From assembly GCF_007565055.1 (NCBI RefSeq), contig NC_044568.1:40513156-40577155 (forward strand): DNA of 64,000 nucleotides, read 5' to 3'. The notes beneath the pieces were generated by a model. The model worked only from the letters and a program-made list of their open reading frames with translations, did not search any database and was not told where the DNA came from. Source of the stretch: Rhinopithecus roxellana (lineage: Eukaryota > Chordata > Mammalia > Primates > Cercopithecidae). The translations under genes and the position numbers were made by a program. This document shows, in pieces, positions 1 to 11,549 of the stretch (position 1 is the stretch's first letter; every line of letters begins with the position of its first letter).

Positions 1-283
1 GAGATGGGGTCTCGCTCTGTCGCCCAGGTTGGACTTTAGTGGTGTGATCTCGGCTCACTGCAAGCTCCGCCTCCCGGGTTTACACCATTCTCCTGCCTCG
101 GTCTGCCGAGTAGCTGGGACTACAGGCGCCCGCCACCTCGCCCGCCTAGTTTTTTTGTATTTTTTAGTAGAGACGGGGTTTCACCGTGTTAACCAGGATG
201 GTCTCGATCTCCTGACCTCGTGATCCGCCCATCTCAGCCTCCCAAAGTGCTGGGATTACAGCCTTGAGCCACCGCGCCCGGCC
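1..283 (-). mobile_element. AluY, Old World monkey type, cut by window start
   Basis: Reverse-complement Alu running from the GAGATGGGGTCTCGCTCTGTC end to the GCGCCCGGCC head at 283. The A-tail lies before the window. 'CCTTGAGCCACCGCG' and 'CACCTCGCCCGCCTAG' are close to the cercopithecoid AluY type. Few changes from consensus suggest a young copy. Confidence 0.93.
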
Positions 284-285
284 GG

Positions 286-402
286 CCCTTCACTTCTTTA
301 AGCCTCCCTTTACTCACCAGTAAAATAAGATTGGAGCAAGTATTCCTGCCCCAATTATCACACTGGATTTTTATCGATGGAGATCAAATGAGTGAGTGAT
401 TA
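286..402 (+). repeat. MIR relic
   Basis: Degraded match to the MIR 3' half: 'aagcctccctttactcacc', 'gtaaaataagattgg' and 'gatcaaatgag' follow the order of the MIR core and its downstream part. Confidence 0.55.
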
Positions 403-403
403 T

Positions 404-730
404 AAGAAATGTTTTGGGGCCGGGAGGAATGGCGCAGACCTGTAATCACAACACTTTGGGAGGCTAAGGTGGGTGGATCACCTGAGGTCAGGAGTTCAAG
501 ACCAACCTGGCCAACATGGTGAAACCCCGTCTCCACTGAAAATACAAAAATTAGCCGGGCGTGGTGGCACATGCCTGTAGTCCCAAGCTACTCAAGAGAC
601 AGGCAGGAGAATCACTTGAACCCCGGGAGGCGGAGGTTGCAGTGAGCCAAGATCATGCCACTGCACTCCAGCCTGGGCGACAGAGCAAGACTCTGTCTCA
701 AAAACAAAAAAAGAAAAAGAAATGTTTTGG
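404..730 (+). mobile_element. AluS with 14-bp target site duplication
   Basis: Full-length Alu (about 418-716) ending in a mixed A-tail with C and G interruptions. It is flanked by perfect direct repeats AAGAAATGTTTTGG at 404-417 and 717-730. It carries the AluS-type 'GAGGTTGCAGTGAGCC'. It lies just downstream of a MIR relic. Confidence 0.95.
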
Positions 731-2810
731 AAACTGAAATGCAAGGGATCCTGATGATACCAGTTACATTTGATGGCTCAGCCCCCACATGAGCTCTCCA
801 GACATTCAGGACAATGTTCCGCTCTTTGCTTTGCTGCTCCTCTGAGAATCTCAAGCTGGAAGCACACTTTTAAATGCAGCTTTGCTGGCTCCAAGATACA
901 GACCCACTCTATAAAAGATAAATTCAAGCTTGTTCCTAAAAGTATACGAGAAGCTGCCAAGGGAAGAGACTTATCAAAGAAAGGACATCAAGATGTCACT
1001 CATCCTTCACATCTGCACCTGTGATTGAGAAAAATGTTTTCTTTAATACAAGTTGATATTTGAAAAGAAAATGACAAAATGAGGTCCCTTCCCTTCATCA
1101 TTTACATTATGCCGTAGGGGTACAAATTTGATCTAAGACATTTTGATTTATACCAATGGAGTGTGCCCAATGAAGGAAACTGTCACTTTTATTCCTAGGA
1201 AAGCCCAGTTATGCATGTACAATTCCTGTGTGGGACTGCCAGAAGCGTTGCAATTGAGGGATATCAGACATAGGTATAACTTTATACATTATGCTTTGAA
1301 ACTTTAGTGTTTCTGAACTCTCCACCACAAATTCCTATTTCTGGGAATTTTGTGGCCACTCCATACCCTCTCATCAGGCTTTCTCAAACTCCCCAGACCC
1401 TATTATTACCTCTCTCTTTCTTTCTCCTTCCCCTTTTCTTTCACCTGTTTATGATTCCACCTTTTCAAGGTCTTTTATTGTGCTCTCCCTGTCTTCTTTC
1501 TTTGGGCTCTCTCCCTCTCCTTCTCTCAACCCCTTTCTCACGTTTACTAAAGGAGATCCAACTACCAAAAACAAAAGCAGCAAAGTAACTCAGTTTGCAG
1601 GAATAGTGGGAGAGTAACACAGAAAATGTAATACATGTTATCCCTCAAACTAAGGACCAGGGAAGGGAGGACCTGCTTAGATAACTCAGCTAATAAACAC
1701 TGGAGCTAAGATTAAAACCCAGGTTTGATTCGGAGGGCATACTGAGCCTTCCTGGGAGACTGAAACCCCAAATCTGCCTAAAAGTCAGGGTAATTTGAGA
1801 CCACGTTCCAGTGAAGCAGGAAGGAGGAAGCTTAAGCTGTTTAGATCCTGTCTGCCCTTTTTGGAGGGATCTAAGTAAAGGAACATGAGACACGTCCACA
1901 TACGTATTTATATTTACTCCTCTCAACGGATGGCCTCCAGAAAGAGCTCAGAGGGAGGGTTTGATTCAGCTGCAATCAGCTTGTTGCCATGTTCGCTCTG
2001 TTTAAAAAGGGCAAGCTATGTCTATCTGCTCCAGCCGTTGCCTGGTGTGCCAATTTGGTGAGGTTTATCATCTGTCTCTAATAGCAGTGGGCCCCAGAAA
2101 TGGCACAGAGCAATTTTCTGCTTTCATTTCCGCAGCACTTGAGAAAAATCTGAGGGCAACTTTTTTAGTCTTAGGCAATATTTCTTAATGTGTTTATCTC
2201 TTAGAATTGCTGCTTAATTCTCTCCTTGACTCACTTTCAAAGCTCAAGGCAGAATCCACCATTCTGTAGCTCAGTTCTGACCAACAGAAATAAAAGAAGG
2301 TCAGGGGACTGAACAAGGAGCTCAGAGTAGGGGAACTGGGAAAGTGAGTCAGTTCAAATCACAGGGCGATATCTGGCTGAAGAATAGAGCTGCCTTCTAT
2401 GTCCTTTTATCCAGTGCAGATTCGTCTGCAAAATTAGTTCCTTGACGAGTGTGAGTTCAGCACCTCTAAGTCTGGCATTTGTTTTGTCTTTGTCATAAAG
2501 GCTAACATTTCCACCCCTCTTTTTAAAGTTAAAAGTTTGTATAGTGGAAGTGTAGCGATCAATTTGTTCAAGCTGTCAGCATTTGGAGATAATTCCTACT
2601 AACTTTTCATCACCTACAGTCTCATATACAGACATATTTTCCATTGACCCAGAAGTGGCACATACCATTTAACTTGCTACCTAATCATCCTTCAGAGTCA
2701 CTTAGTTTTCTTTCTACTGCATATGTCTTAATGGCTCCACAATTCTGGTATTTTATTTAGCCAATCATCGGTGGTTGTGCACATATTTTTTGTTTACAAA
2801 TCACTCGCAC
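731..2810. other. Unique DNA, no gene recognised
   Basis: About 2.1 kb without a recognised repeat. A pyrimidine-rich stretch lies at 1405-1535. The part at 1940-2260 is less AT-rich, with E-box-like CAGCTG and repeated AGCAATTTTC/TAATTC motifs, and could be conserved noncoding sequence. An open frame of 84 codons at 770-1024 has no recognisable domain and starts near the Alu; I do not call it a gene. Confidence 0.6.
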
Positions 2811-3198
2811 TGATATAGTTTGGCTCTGTGTCCCACTCAAATTTCATCTTTCATTGTAATCCCCATAATCCCATGTGTCACAGAAGGGAACTGGTGGGAG
2901 GTGATTGAAACATGGGGGCAGTTCCCCCATGCTGTTCTCATGATAGTGAGTGAGTCCTCAGTGAGATCTGGTGCTTTAGTAAGTGTCTGACAGTTCCTCC
3001 TTCACACGCTCTCATCTGCCACCATGTAAGATATGCTACTTCCCCTTTGCCCTCCACCACGATTTTACGTTTCCTGAGGCCTTCTAGCCATGCTTCCTGT
3101 TAAGCCTGCAGAACTATGAGTCAATTAAACCTCTTTCCTTTATAAATTACCCAGTCTCTAGCAGTATCTTTATAGCAGTGTGAGAACAGAGTAATACA
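2811..3198 (+). mobile_element. MaLR solo LTR (MST type)
   Basis: Starts TGATATAGTTTGGCTCTGTG and ends near 'gagaacagagtaataca', the usual ends of THE1/MST LTRs of the ERVL-MaLR group. The 'attaaacctctttccttta' poly(A)-signal region is present at about 3124-3142. Flanks CGCAC (2806-2810) and CACAC (3199-3203) fit a 5-bp target duplication with one CpG-type change. No internal retroviral sequence lies beside it, so it is a solo LTR. Confidence 0.88.
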
Positions 3199-3203
3199 CA
3201 CAC

Positions 3204-3611
3204 TTAAACATAACTATCTAAACAATACCCTTGTGGCTTAATACTAAGAATCCATCAAATAACTGATAGGCTTTTTTTCCCTTTCTCGCAGAATGATATA
3301 GATCTAAGATTTATGTTTTCGCAACCTGAATTGACCACAGCACTTTGAGCTCCACTTGAAGTTCCAAACTGAAGCAACTTTATTCAGCCCTGCTGCAAAT
3401 CCAAATGTCCCAACAACCCGATTTCATGAACCCAAATAGTTACCGTCATCTTAATGTCTGTCAATGGCATGGTTCCAGGCACAATGTGGACATTTCTGGC
3501 TTGGTATAAAGGGGTTGCTGAACAAGTTTTCTTAGAAAGAAAGTCAATTTTCTATATTAACACTTCTCATAAATGTTGGGGTGACACAATAAGGAGAGAA
3601 GGAAAGACATG
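3204..3611. other. Unique DNA
   Basis: No recognised repeat or gene. A 95-codon open frame starting at 3454 runs into the MER2 element and is not considered coding. Confidence 0.55.
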
Positions 3612-3613
3612 TA

Positions 3614-3884
3614 CAGTTGTCCCTCGGTATCCAGGCTGGGTTGGTTCAAGGACCTCCCAAGGATACCAAAATCTGCCAGATGCTCAAGTCCCTGATAGGA
3701 GATGGTGTCACACCCTATCGTATGCTTTATATTATTTCTAGATTACTTAAAATACCTAATACAATATAAATGCTATGTAAATGATTGTTAATACTGTATT
3801 TTCTATTGTTGTAGTTCTGATACTTTCCATCTGAGGTTGATTGAATCCTCAGATGCAGAATCTGTAGACACAAAAGGCCAATTG
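3614..3884 (+). mobile_element. MER2 (Tigger1-type DNA transposon MITE)
   Basis: Begins CAGTTGTCCCTCGGTATCCA and ends in the inverted complement 'ggccaattg'. TA target duplications lie at 3612-3613 and 3885-3886. The middle, 'gattacttaaaatacctaat', matches the MER2 core. It is non-autonomous and carries no transposase. Confidence 0.9.
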
Positions 3885-3894
3885 TAATATGAAG

Positions 3895-4035
3895 GTAGTG
3901 GGTAGGTTAGGGGAGAGAGTGAGAAAAATGAAAGTAAAAGAAGAAAGAAGGGAGGAGGAAGGAAACAGCTAGTTAAGCATGTGTGCGCGCTCTCTCTTGC
4001 TATCTTTCTCTCTCGCTCGCTTGCTCTCTCTCCCC
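3895..4035. repeat. GA-rich then CT-rich low-complexity DNA
   Basis: Purine-rich run at 3905-3965 (gagagagtgagaaaaatgaa, aagaagaaagaagggagg) followed by a CT run at 3988-4035 with CGCT interruptions (ctctctcgctcgcttgctct). The purine then pyrimidine arrangement gives weak inverted complementarity. Confidence 0.8.
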
Positions 4036-4252
4036 TCAAAGTAGGCCTGGGGTCCTTTCAATAGAATGGTGAGATTCAACCATTGGAGCAGCTCCTAGAA
4101 ACCACTGAATTCAAACCCTTCACAGCACAAATAACAAAACTGTGGACTAGAGGGAAATTACAAAGATTTTACAGCCAGTTTTTCCAAATCCCTACCTAAC
4201 ACTCTTCCCACTCTACCTTGCTACCTTTTACCAAAGTTTTAAACTATCATTT

Positions 4253-4450
4253 ATGAAAAGCTATTAACATTGAGCCAGAACACTTTGCATATATTATTCT
4301 ATTTAATATCACAACATTGGTTTTAAGTAGCCACTGGTGCCATCTGGGGAAGGCCATGGACCCTCCCTAAGGTGGGGCCTGTTGGTGGGGAAGCTAGATT
4401 TGAATCCAAGCATTTCTGTCTCTTAAATACTTTCTCACATACTGTGATTT
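4253..4450 (-). repeat. MIR relic
   Basis: Antisense MIR: 'gcatatattattctatttaa' near the start and 'agctagatttgaatccaagc' near the end match the reverse-complemented MIR core and tRNA-related part. The middle is diverged. Confidence 0.65.
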
Positions 4451-5714
4451 AAGTTCTACCTTCTCATTGATGATGTTAAGAGCAAAACCACAGATGTTCC
4501 TACCCAACACAATAAATAATGCTGGGCTTTTCTGGGGAATGTATTTTTTAAGCAATTCCAAAAGAGATATTCAGAAAATGCAAACTTTTCTAAAATAGAA
4601 GACATTTTACACAAAATGGAAAATCTCCTGGGTATAAATATTATAATTTGGTTTATGAAGACAAGCTTTTGACAGGAAAAGCAAGGCTTATTGTGTATTC
4701 ATAATTCAAGAGTTGCACCCCAAGACATACAAGAGAGGGAAAGAGAGGACCAGCACTCACAGGAATTTATCAACGAAATTATGTATCGATTACACTTTGA
4801 GTGGAAATCATCTATTTATAGCACACACACGTCTTCTCTTCTTGGCTATCTGACATTTCCATTTAGGTACTTGGGGAGGGGGGGAAGAGCAGAAAATGGT
4901 GATTGCAAATAGTCTGATTACCTTGACAACTGTTGTACAGCCTCTTAGGCATGACGCTCCTGCAAGCCTCTTCGGCAACCCCATGAAATCTGGAACATCG
5001 CTTGGTTCCACTACCTACAGGGAAATACAATTCTCGTCAGGAGTTACCTGCGGCTGATGCAGCTGACAAATGTTATCTAATCAAATCTATAAGCATCTCA
5101 GACAGGTGCGCCTCTCTGCCAGGCTAGGAAATCACCCTGAATAATTCATTATCTAATGTGTTTCTCTAAGCCAACTATACCTGAGGAAAAAAAATAGCAC
5201 GTTGTGCCACTCTTTATGTGGCAAGAGAGGAAGGGAATTAGAATTCTCATAAGAAATGTAACAAAATTCTTTTTCTTCTGGTTAAGAAATTCTGTATTAC
5301 AGATATATGGGCCTTGCCACTCCATAACCAACTTCCTAGCTGATTGCCACACCATATTTTGGATCTCTCCTGCTTCTAAAATTTTTAAATCCTCTTATTT
5401 AGTTTCAACCCATCTCTAAATCAACATCCTCTTACCACACTCAGCCTAGCCACAGACATGAGCACACTTGCTAGGCAACTCCTGTAGATGGTGCCTCAAG
5501 TTCTTTCCCTGCCCACAGAGGAAGAATGTCTAGACAGTTTCCACAGCTCTCCTTCCTGTTCAGCTTCTTTCTTCCAATACATGCCCTGACTTCCCACTGC
5601 CATAACTGCAATGCTGATTTGCTTTTGCTCTAACCCTCTGGATCTCGGAAAAGTGTGAGCATCGGATATGCTCCTATCTCCTTAGGACCCAATACAAAAC
5701 TATCTCCTATTATC
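4451..5714. other. Unique DNA with candidate conserved noncoding block
   Basis: No repeat recognised. The part at about 4880-5170 has balanced base composition in an AT-rich neighbourhood and clustered motifs: TTATCTA (GATA-type) twice, CAGCTG, ACAGGTGCG and TAATTCATTA. Only conservation data could show whether it is regulatory. Confidence 0.5.
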
Positions 5715-5715
5715 A

Positions 5716-6010
5716 GTGATTCTCTGTTTGTGTGCCCCTGATGGGTTTGTTAGAACACATTGCTGAGCCCCACCCTGGAGTTTCTGATTCCATGTTCTGA
5801 AAGAGATCAGAAAATGTGTGCATTTATAACAAGTTCCCAGGTGCTGCTGCTCTGGCAATCACATTTTTAAGAACCCCTGAGTTTTATTAATGTTTCCTAC
5901 ACTGACCTGTTCCTAAGAATCACCTGCGAGCGGCTGGAAAAAATAATACAAAATTCTAGACTCCACTCCCTATGGATTCCCATTCAGTAAATCTCTAGCT
6001 CTCCAGGTGT
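5716..6010. repeat. Two MER5-type (hAT-Charlie) relics
   Basis: First relic, about 5716-5881: starts 'cagtgattctc', with 'gctgagccccaccctggagt' and 'caagttcccaggtgctgctg'. Second, about 5900-6010: 'aagaatcacctgcgag' and 'ctccaggtgtttatta'. Both resemble MER5A/MER5B or MER20 but are diverged. Orientation is uncertain because the family is nearly palindromic. Confidence 0.5.
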
Positions 6011-6239
6011 TTATTACAAACAGGGGTGTTGGAGATTTTACGATGTCAAGAGCCAAGATTAACTCCAACCCAGCAGCCTTAGTGTATTTACGATTTAGGG
6101 AGAGATGGTCAATCCGGGTGAGAAATCTATGATACATCTCTGGCATTCTCAGATTCACCATTTGTAGATTTTACTATTCAGAAGGAACTGCACTAAATCA
6201 TATTCTTTGAAGGCAAAGTTTTACGTCTTTCCTCCTAGA

Positions 6240-6345
6240 TTTGCACAGAAAATACTAGTAGAAGAAAAGGAGAAAAAAAGTGGGGGCAGGGAGGAAGGAA
6301 GGGTGAAAGGAAAAAAGAGAGAAGGGAAGGAAGAGAAAAAACTCC
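6240..6345 (+). repeat. Purine-rich (GA/GGAA) low-complexity DNA
   Basis: Almost pure purine strand made of AAGG, GGGAGG and GAGAAAAA blocks. It explains the Lys/Glu-rich open frame that crosses it. Confidence 0.8.
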
Positions 6346-6349
6346 CCCT

Positions 6350-6745
6350 CCTTGACCATACTTTAGTTAGGCTGCTTATCTCAACTAACCTTGATCTTGG
6401 CCTGCCCTTGGCAAGAATTCTCCTAAGTCAATTTGGGGAGAATTCCCCATTCTTGATATATGACCAAGTTCCTCAAACTCCATACTCCACCCTTGATGTC
6501 TAATTCCTTGGCCTCTCTTTAGCAAGAAACCTGTTAGGCCAGTCTAGCAAGCATCTGACTATCCTTGATGTCTCCTCTTGAGAATTTTCCATCCTCTGAC
6601 CCTCTTGCTGTGCTCATTGGCCGTAAATCCCCACTTATCCTTGCTGTATTTGGAATTAAGCTCCATCTTTCTCCCCTATTGCAATAGTCTTGAAAAAAGT
6701 CTTTCTGACTTATTTTAACAAGTGTCAGAATATTTTTTCTTTAAC
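6350..6745 (+). repeat. Probable old retroviral LTR remnant, family unassigned
   Basis: Repeated 'ccttgatct/ccttgatgtc' and 'ttggccTCTC' units and a 3' part with 'gtctttctgacttattttaa' look like the 3' end of an LTR. I could not place the family and no target duplication is visible. Confidence 0.4.
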
Positions 6746-6984
6746 AGAAGAAAGAAACAAAGGAGATAGGAAAAAAATAAGGGTAAAACATACACCAATT
6801 AGTAATTTTAACTCTCATACCACAAGATCTGTGAGTAGGAGGGACCAATCAGCCTTAGTGAATAGACTTCATTGGCTGTCTAGCTTCTTATCCTGGTGCT
6901 ATGGTGTCCCAACTTAAATGCATTATATAGAGAGATAAATGAGTCTCTAAATAGTGGAATTTAGAGGCCAATGGTCTTTATTCA

Positions 6985-7175
6985 CAATTGTTGAGACTGT
7001 GATCACAGTGAGCCAAAACCCTAGCTGACATTAGAACTGTGAGAAAGTTTTAAAAATGCATAATCCCAAGTCCAACCTCTCAGCAATGCTGATTTAATTG
7101 GTCTGCAGTGGAATCCAGGCATGGGTAGTTTAGGTGACTGAAATACATGACCAAAGTTGAGAACCACTGTGATCT
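6985..7175 (+). repeat. MER5A-like hAT-Charlie relic
   Basis: Ends with 'aaagttgagaaccactg', the MER5 terminal inverted repeat, and begins 'cacagtgagccaaaacc', its partner. The interior 'agttttaaaaatgcataatc' and 'ctgatttaattggtctgca' follow the family order. Confidence 0.75.
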
Positions 7176-7254
7176 TAAAACCGGCATCTCTCGTGTGCAT
7201 CAAGATGGAAAGAACAAAGAGTAACAAAGGTTCCAACTCAGTCGTATTGTCCTA

Positions 7255-7376
7255 CCTGTATTAATTGGGAAAGCTACTTAACCTTTCAAAATTTCAGTTT
7301 CATTATCTATAAAATAAGTATAAAATACCTACTGCATTCAATTAGTCATGAAGAGTAAAGGAAATAAGAGCATTCA
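7255..7376 (+). repeat. MIR relic
   Basis: 'gctacttaacctttcaaaat', 'cagtttcattatctataaaa' and 'aaaatacctactgcattc' follow the MIR consensus order on the plus strand. Confidence 0.75.
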
Positions 7377-7960
7377 TTCACTTGTTCCTTCACTCTTTCA
7401 TTCATTATTTTATTTATTCACTTTATAAATATTTCTTGATCACTCATCTCATGTCAAGCACTATTATAGGCCACATGGACAGTACAGTGGCTGATATGGT
7501 TTGGCTGTGTCCTCACCCAAATCTCATCTTGAATTGTAGCTCCCATAATTCCCACGTGTTGTGGGAGGGACCCAGTGGGAGATAATTGAATCACGAGGGC
7601 AGTTCCCCGCATACTGTTCTCATGATAGTGAATAAGTCTCACGAGATCTGATGGTTTTATAAGGGGAAACCCATTTTGCTTGGCTCTCATTCTCTCTCTT
7701 GCCTCCCACCACGTAAGACATCACTTTGCTCCTCCTTCACTTTCTGCCATGATTATGAGGCCTCCCCAGCCATGTGGGACTGAAAATCAATTAAACCTCT
7801 TTCCTTTATAAATTACCCAGTCTCAGGTATATCTTTATTAGCAGCATGAGAACAGACTAATACAGTGACCAAGACAGACCAACACATTCCTGCTCTCATA
7901 GGACTCAGCAAAATCCTAGAAATATAGTACATGATCAATAAATGCATATTACAATGGTTA
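7377..7960 (+). repeat. L2-type relic split by a THE1 LTR
   Basis: The left part 7377-7491 ('ttcattcattattttattta' to 'caagcactattatagg') continues at 7870-7960 ('cattcctgctctcatagga'). This is the usual order of an old L2-type 3' region, interrupted by the LTR at 7492-7864. Confidence 0.6.
7492..7864 (+). mobile_element. MaLR solo LTR (THE1 type)
   Basis: Starts TGATATGGTTTGGCTGTGTC and ends 'gagaacagactaataca'; close to THE1 LTR consensus. Flanked by GTGGC (7487-7491) and GTGAC (7865-7869), a 5-bp target duplication with one change. The 'attaaacctctttccttta' region is present. It interrupts an L2-type relic. Confidence 0.93.
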
Positions 7961-8317
7961 TCCAAACCGAAGATCACAATGGTCATTTGTACAACATGAA
8001 ATGATAAACCAGAAGGCAATATGCTTTATATATTTCAAAGGAACATTGAAATTAATTATAGTTGTTTCTATGTTTATAATTGATATATTAATATGACCAA
8101 TATTGTAAATTTGAAGGTCAATTTATTTTTTTCCCCTTTTCTGTCCATAACCCACAGGATGATAAAGCATGACACTACAGAACTTAAGGATGGAAGGGGA
8201 TTGTAGACATCGTTGAATAAAATCCCCTCGTCATACAGAGGAGAACTCCAAAGACCTCTGAAGTCAAGTTCCCTTCTATTGAGATGCGTTAGCTCTTTCA
8301 AGTCAGATATGCAATGG

Positions 8318-8402
8318 TTTTTATCAGTGAATCCTTCACAGTGCTTGGTCAGTTATTTACAGATTGTAGGTTCTGAATAAATGTTTGTAGACTAAAAGAA
8401 TG
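8318..8402 (+). repeat. MIR/L2-type 3' tail relic
   Basis: 'cacagtgcttggtcag' and 'tctgaataaatgtttgtaga' match the common 3' end of MIR/L2 elements. Confidence 0.5.
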
Positions 8403-10470
8403 AATTAAAAATATGTAAATAAAAGTCAATGGTAATTTTTGCTCAAAGAATGAACATTGAATAACAGGCAGCAAAACAGGCAGCTTTTCAATATAGGGTT
8501 TTAAAGCATGATAAAAAGCCTATAAATATCTCATCTTCTCTGAAATAGCACCATACATAAGCATGGTATAGTATTAAATAAATTTTATAACAAATAAGTC
8601 CCTTTAAATATAAATTAATAAATTTCCTTTTCACATTATTTTTAACTATCTAGGTCCTTAGCCTTTACTTAATGATGATGCAGTTGATTAAATAAAATGA
8701 AAGAAAAATGAAAGTTCTTTCAGACATTAAAATGAATAATGAGTTTAGACTTAATCCAAAAGCAATTTGACTTTAAACATTCATATGAAATTAAATGAGC
8801 CATTGAATTTGCTATATAAGCAAGCATTAATCTTATCAAGCTATGAAAACTAGAAAGTTATACAGTGACCCATTAATTTCAGAGCCTAATATAAGGTCTG
8901 TTTAATGTCTATACTCCATTAAAAAGTCTTATTCCACAATATAAGTGCTTTTTCATAAAAGGTTAAACCCCAATTCATTTTTTTTACTGCTCCAATCATG
9001 TGATAATCAACTCTGACAAGATTATGACTGCAAATTTGAATAAGATATATAATGTCATGTGAAACAAATTTTGTTCATGGCCAGCTTCCATCAAAAAAGA
9101 GGACATTTATATCATTGGCAAAAATGTGTGCATACATTATTAAAGCCCACTCCTCTTCCATCCTAAAGTGTTTTCCTTGGATAAAGTCATTTATAATTCT
9201 CCTATTAAGCAGACAGTTATCCCTGTTACATAAGCAAAATTCTTTCATATAATCACCCAAGCCAAAAGCAGCATTCAGTACACATGAATCATGTGCCACA
9301 AGCAGATGAAATTCAATGTTGAAATCAAATAACATGTTTATTTTTACACATTTAAAATATTTCTCCACATAAAAAACTGTCATAATTTCATTGGAAATTT
9401 TTACATCCCAATTTTTAGCTCTATGTATAACCAGCCTGTTTTTACACTCAAATCCAGAGTTGGATAAAAATTAAAGAAGAAAGAGTAAAAGGGTAGCAGT
9501 GTTGTATTTATTATTTTATAAGATATTTAGCTAGATGACAAATCTATAATGATATTCTACATGGCGTCTCATCTTGAATGGCATTTCATTTTCATAGCAT
9601 CGATGTTGAAAGATATGAGGGAAAAGGGAAAACAGGTAGAAAAAGTAAAATACAAGTTTTTGCTGGCAGGCAGGGTCACTATTAATTTTATTATATGTCA
9701 TGACAAACTGATCAATTATTTCATAATAATGAAGAGAGGTGGAATGCTTTGAGAATATCATCACAGTGATGTGGACCACATGTATTACTTACTGCATTGT
9801 ATTGGGATTAGATTAATAAATTACATAGTTTACATATCCTAAATCCTCATTAATAAGTATTAGCTCTTATTATTTAGAGACTGGTAATAATTCACAAGAG
9901 GCTTGATATTTGAAATTTACAGCAGTAAATTTAAATAACGAAGTCTATTACTAATGAAAAAGGATTTTGTGGTGCAAGATAGCAAACAATTACAGAATTT
10001 TTTTTAACAAAATAAGCATGGTTTACAGCATAAATCTAGTCATCCTTGGGCTGGCACTCAAGGTCTCTATCATCTGTCTCCTAAATACAGATTATGGGTT
10101 TGTGGGTTTGGTGTTTTTCTGTGTCATTCATTCAGCCATGTAGTCATTCACATCATTTGGAATTTAATAGTTTAACCTCATCTCTGTGTTTAGTTACCTC
10201 TCCAATCTAGTGCGTGACTAGCTGCCAAAATGTTTTGGCCACTCAACACTTGCTTCAGCCACTATAGCGGTTTCAGTGCTGCCCACCCAGCATGGCACAG
10301 CACTTTTGAAGGGAAACCTGAAGGAAGCTAAACAAGGTATATTTTCTTTGTACTCATCACAAAACTTTAAAGCTAAATTTCACAAGTTGTAGGTATTCAC
10401 AGATACTTGGTAATGGGCACATTGATCTTTTGAGTTCTCCTTTTTTAAAAGGTGGAGGTGCTGGGGGGTG
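8403..10470. other. AT-rich unique DNA, repeat-free by eye
   Basis: About 2 kb with no recognised interspersed repeat. The longest open frame is 102 codons on the minus strand (9075-9383). It ends amid AT-rich sequence, has no domain I recognise and no visible splice or retro-copy structure, so I do not call it a gene. Confidence 0.6.
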
Positions 10471-10477
10471 GCAGGAA

Positions 10478-10778
10478 CAGGGTGTGGTGGCTCATGCCTG
10501 TAATCCCAGCACTTCAGGAGGCTGAGTCCAGTGGATTACTTAAGGTCGGGAGTTCGAAACCAGCCTGGCCAACATAGCAAGACCTCATCTCTACTAAAAA
10601 TACAAAAATTAGCCGGGCATGGTGTCATGTGCCTGTAATCCCAGCTACTCAGGAGGCTGAGGTAGGAGAATCACTTCAACCTGGGAGGCAGAGTAGCAGT
10701 GAGTTGAGATGGCGCTACTACACTCCAGTCTGGGCAATAAGAGTGAGACTCTATCTCCAAAAAAAAAAAAAAAAAAAC
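10478..10778 (+). mobile_element. Alu (AluS/J type)
   Basis: Both Alu arms are present from 'gggtgtggtggctcatgcc' to a pure A-tail of about 20 bases ending at 10777. It has many changes from consensus. No clear target duplication was found. Confidence 0.92.
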
Positions 10779-10784
10779 AGCAAG

Positions 10785-10830
10785 AAATTGGGTAAACATG
10801 AGTTTTGAAATTGGGTAAACATGAGTTTTG
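10785..10830 (+). repeat. Perfect 23-bp tandem duplication
   Basis: The 23-bp unit beginning AAATTGGGTAAACATG occurs at 10785-10807 and 10808-10830 without a mismatch, just downstream of the Alu A-tail. Confidence 0.97.
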
Positions 10831-11549
10831 GAGTTTACATTTTTTTAAGTAAAAGGGAGAACTGAGCATCTAACACACTTTTATCTATGATGCCCTGGCA
10901 AATTATCGCAGTTGTCAAGAAGTTCTAATTTGAGGACTGAGTCCTCTTCCTGTTTTGGAGAAAACCCTCCTTTCACGAGTCTTAGTGGAATACAGAGCTG
11001 CCCAATATCCTGCCAGTAAGTGATCCCTTTTTCATAAGTTACCCAGAGTTATTTCCTGGTTTCCCCATCCAAGAATTCTAAGTGACAGGTTACCTCTGCT
11101 ATACTCAATCTCTAAAATTAGGGATATCAGGATCTGTACTGCCTACCTCATGGGATTGAGGGGATCAATGATATAATAAAATTACCTATATTGACATGCA
11201 GTTAATCTTCCGCAGTCGTTTGTTCTTTACACTGGACATTTTCTGAAAACATTGAAGAGAAGGCCATTTTTAGAAAACCTCCTAGTTTTTGGTAAAAATA
11301 AACATGATTTGTTCTCAAACTGTTATCATAAAGACTAAGTGAGATCATGTACATAAAAATAACTGATCATTGATTAGCATGTTATAAACACTCAAAAGTA
11401 TTTTTCAACTTCAAACTTTATAACAATTATTGGCCGTCCAAAACCACAGAATGTCTATTTGAATATACTTTGCAATCACAATCAAAGCTATATCAAAACA
11501 GAAATGATGTCTTTTGATAATAAGCTGGAAATATAGTCATGTCTTCCTG
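10831..11549. other. Mostly unique DNA with short MIR-like tail
   Basis: Nothing gene-like is seen. A weak MIR-like 3' segment lies at about 11320-11400 ('agtgagatcatgtacataaa'). Confidence 0.5.

Noticed and set aside
2811..3198. Possible complete endogenous retrovirus with paired LTRs (2811 with 7492, or 13305 with 17662)
   Set aside because: The LTRs belong to different subtypes or orientations, each has its own target duplication, and no gag/pol-like sequence lies between them; all are solo LTRs.
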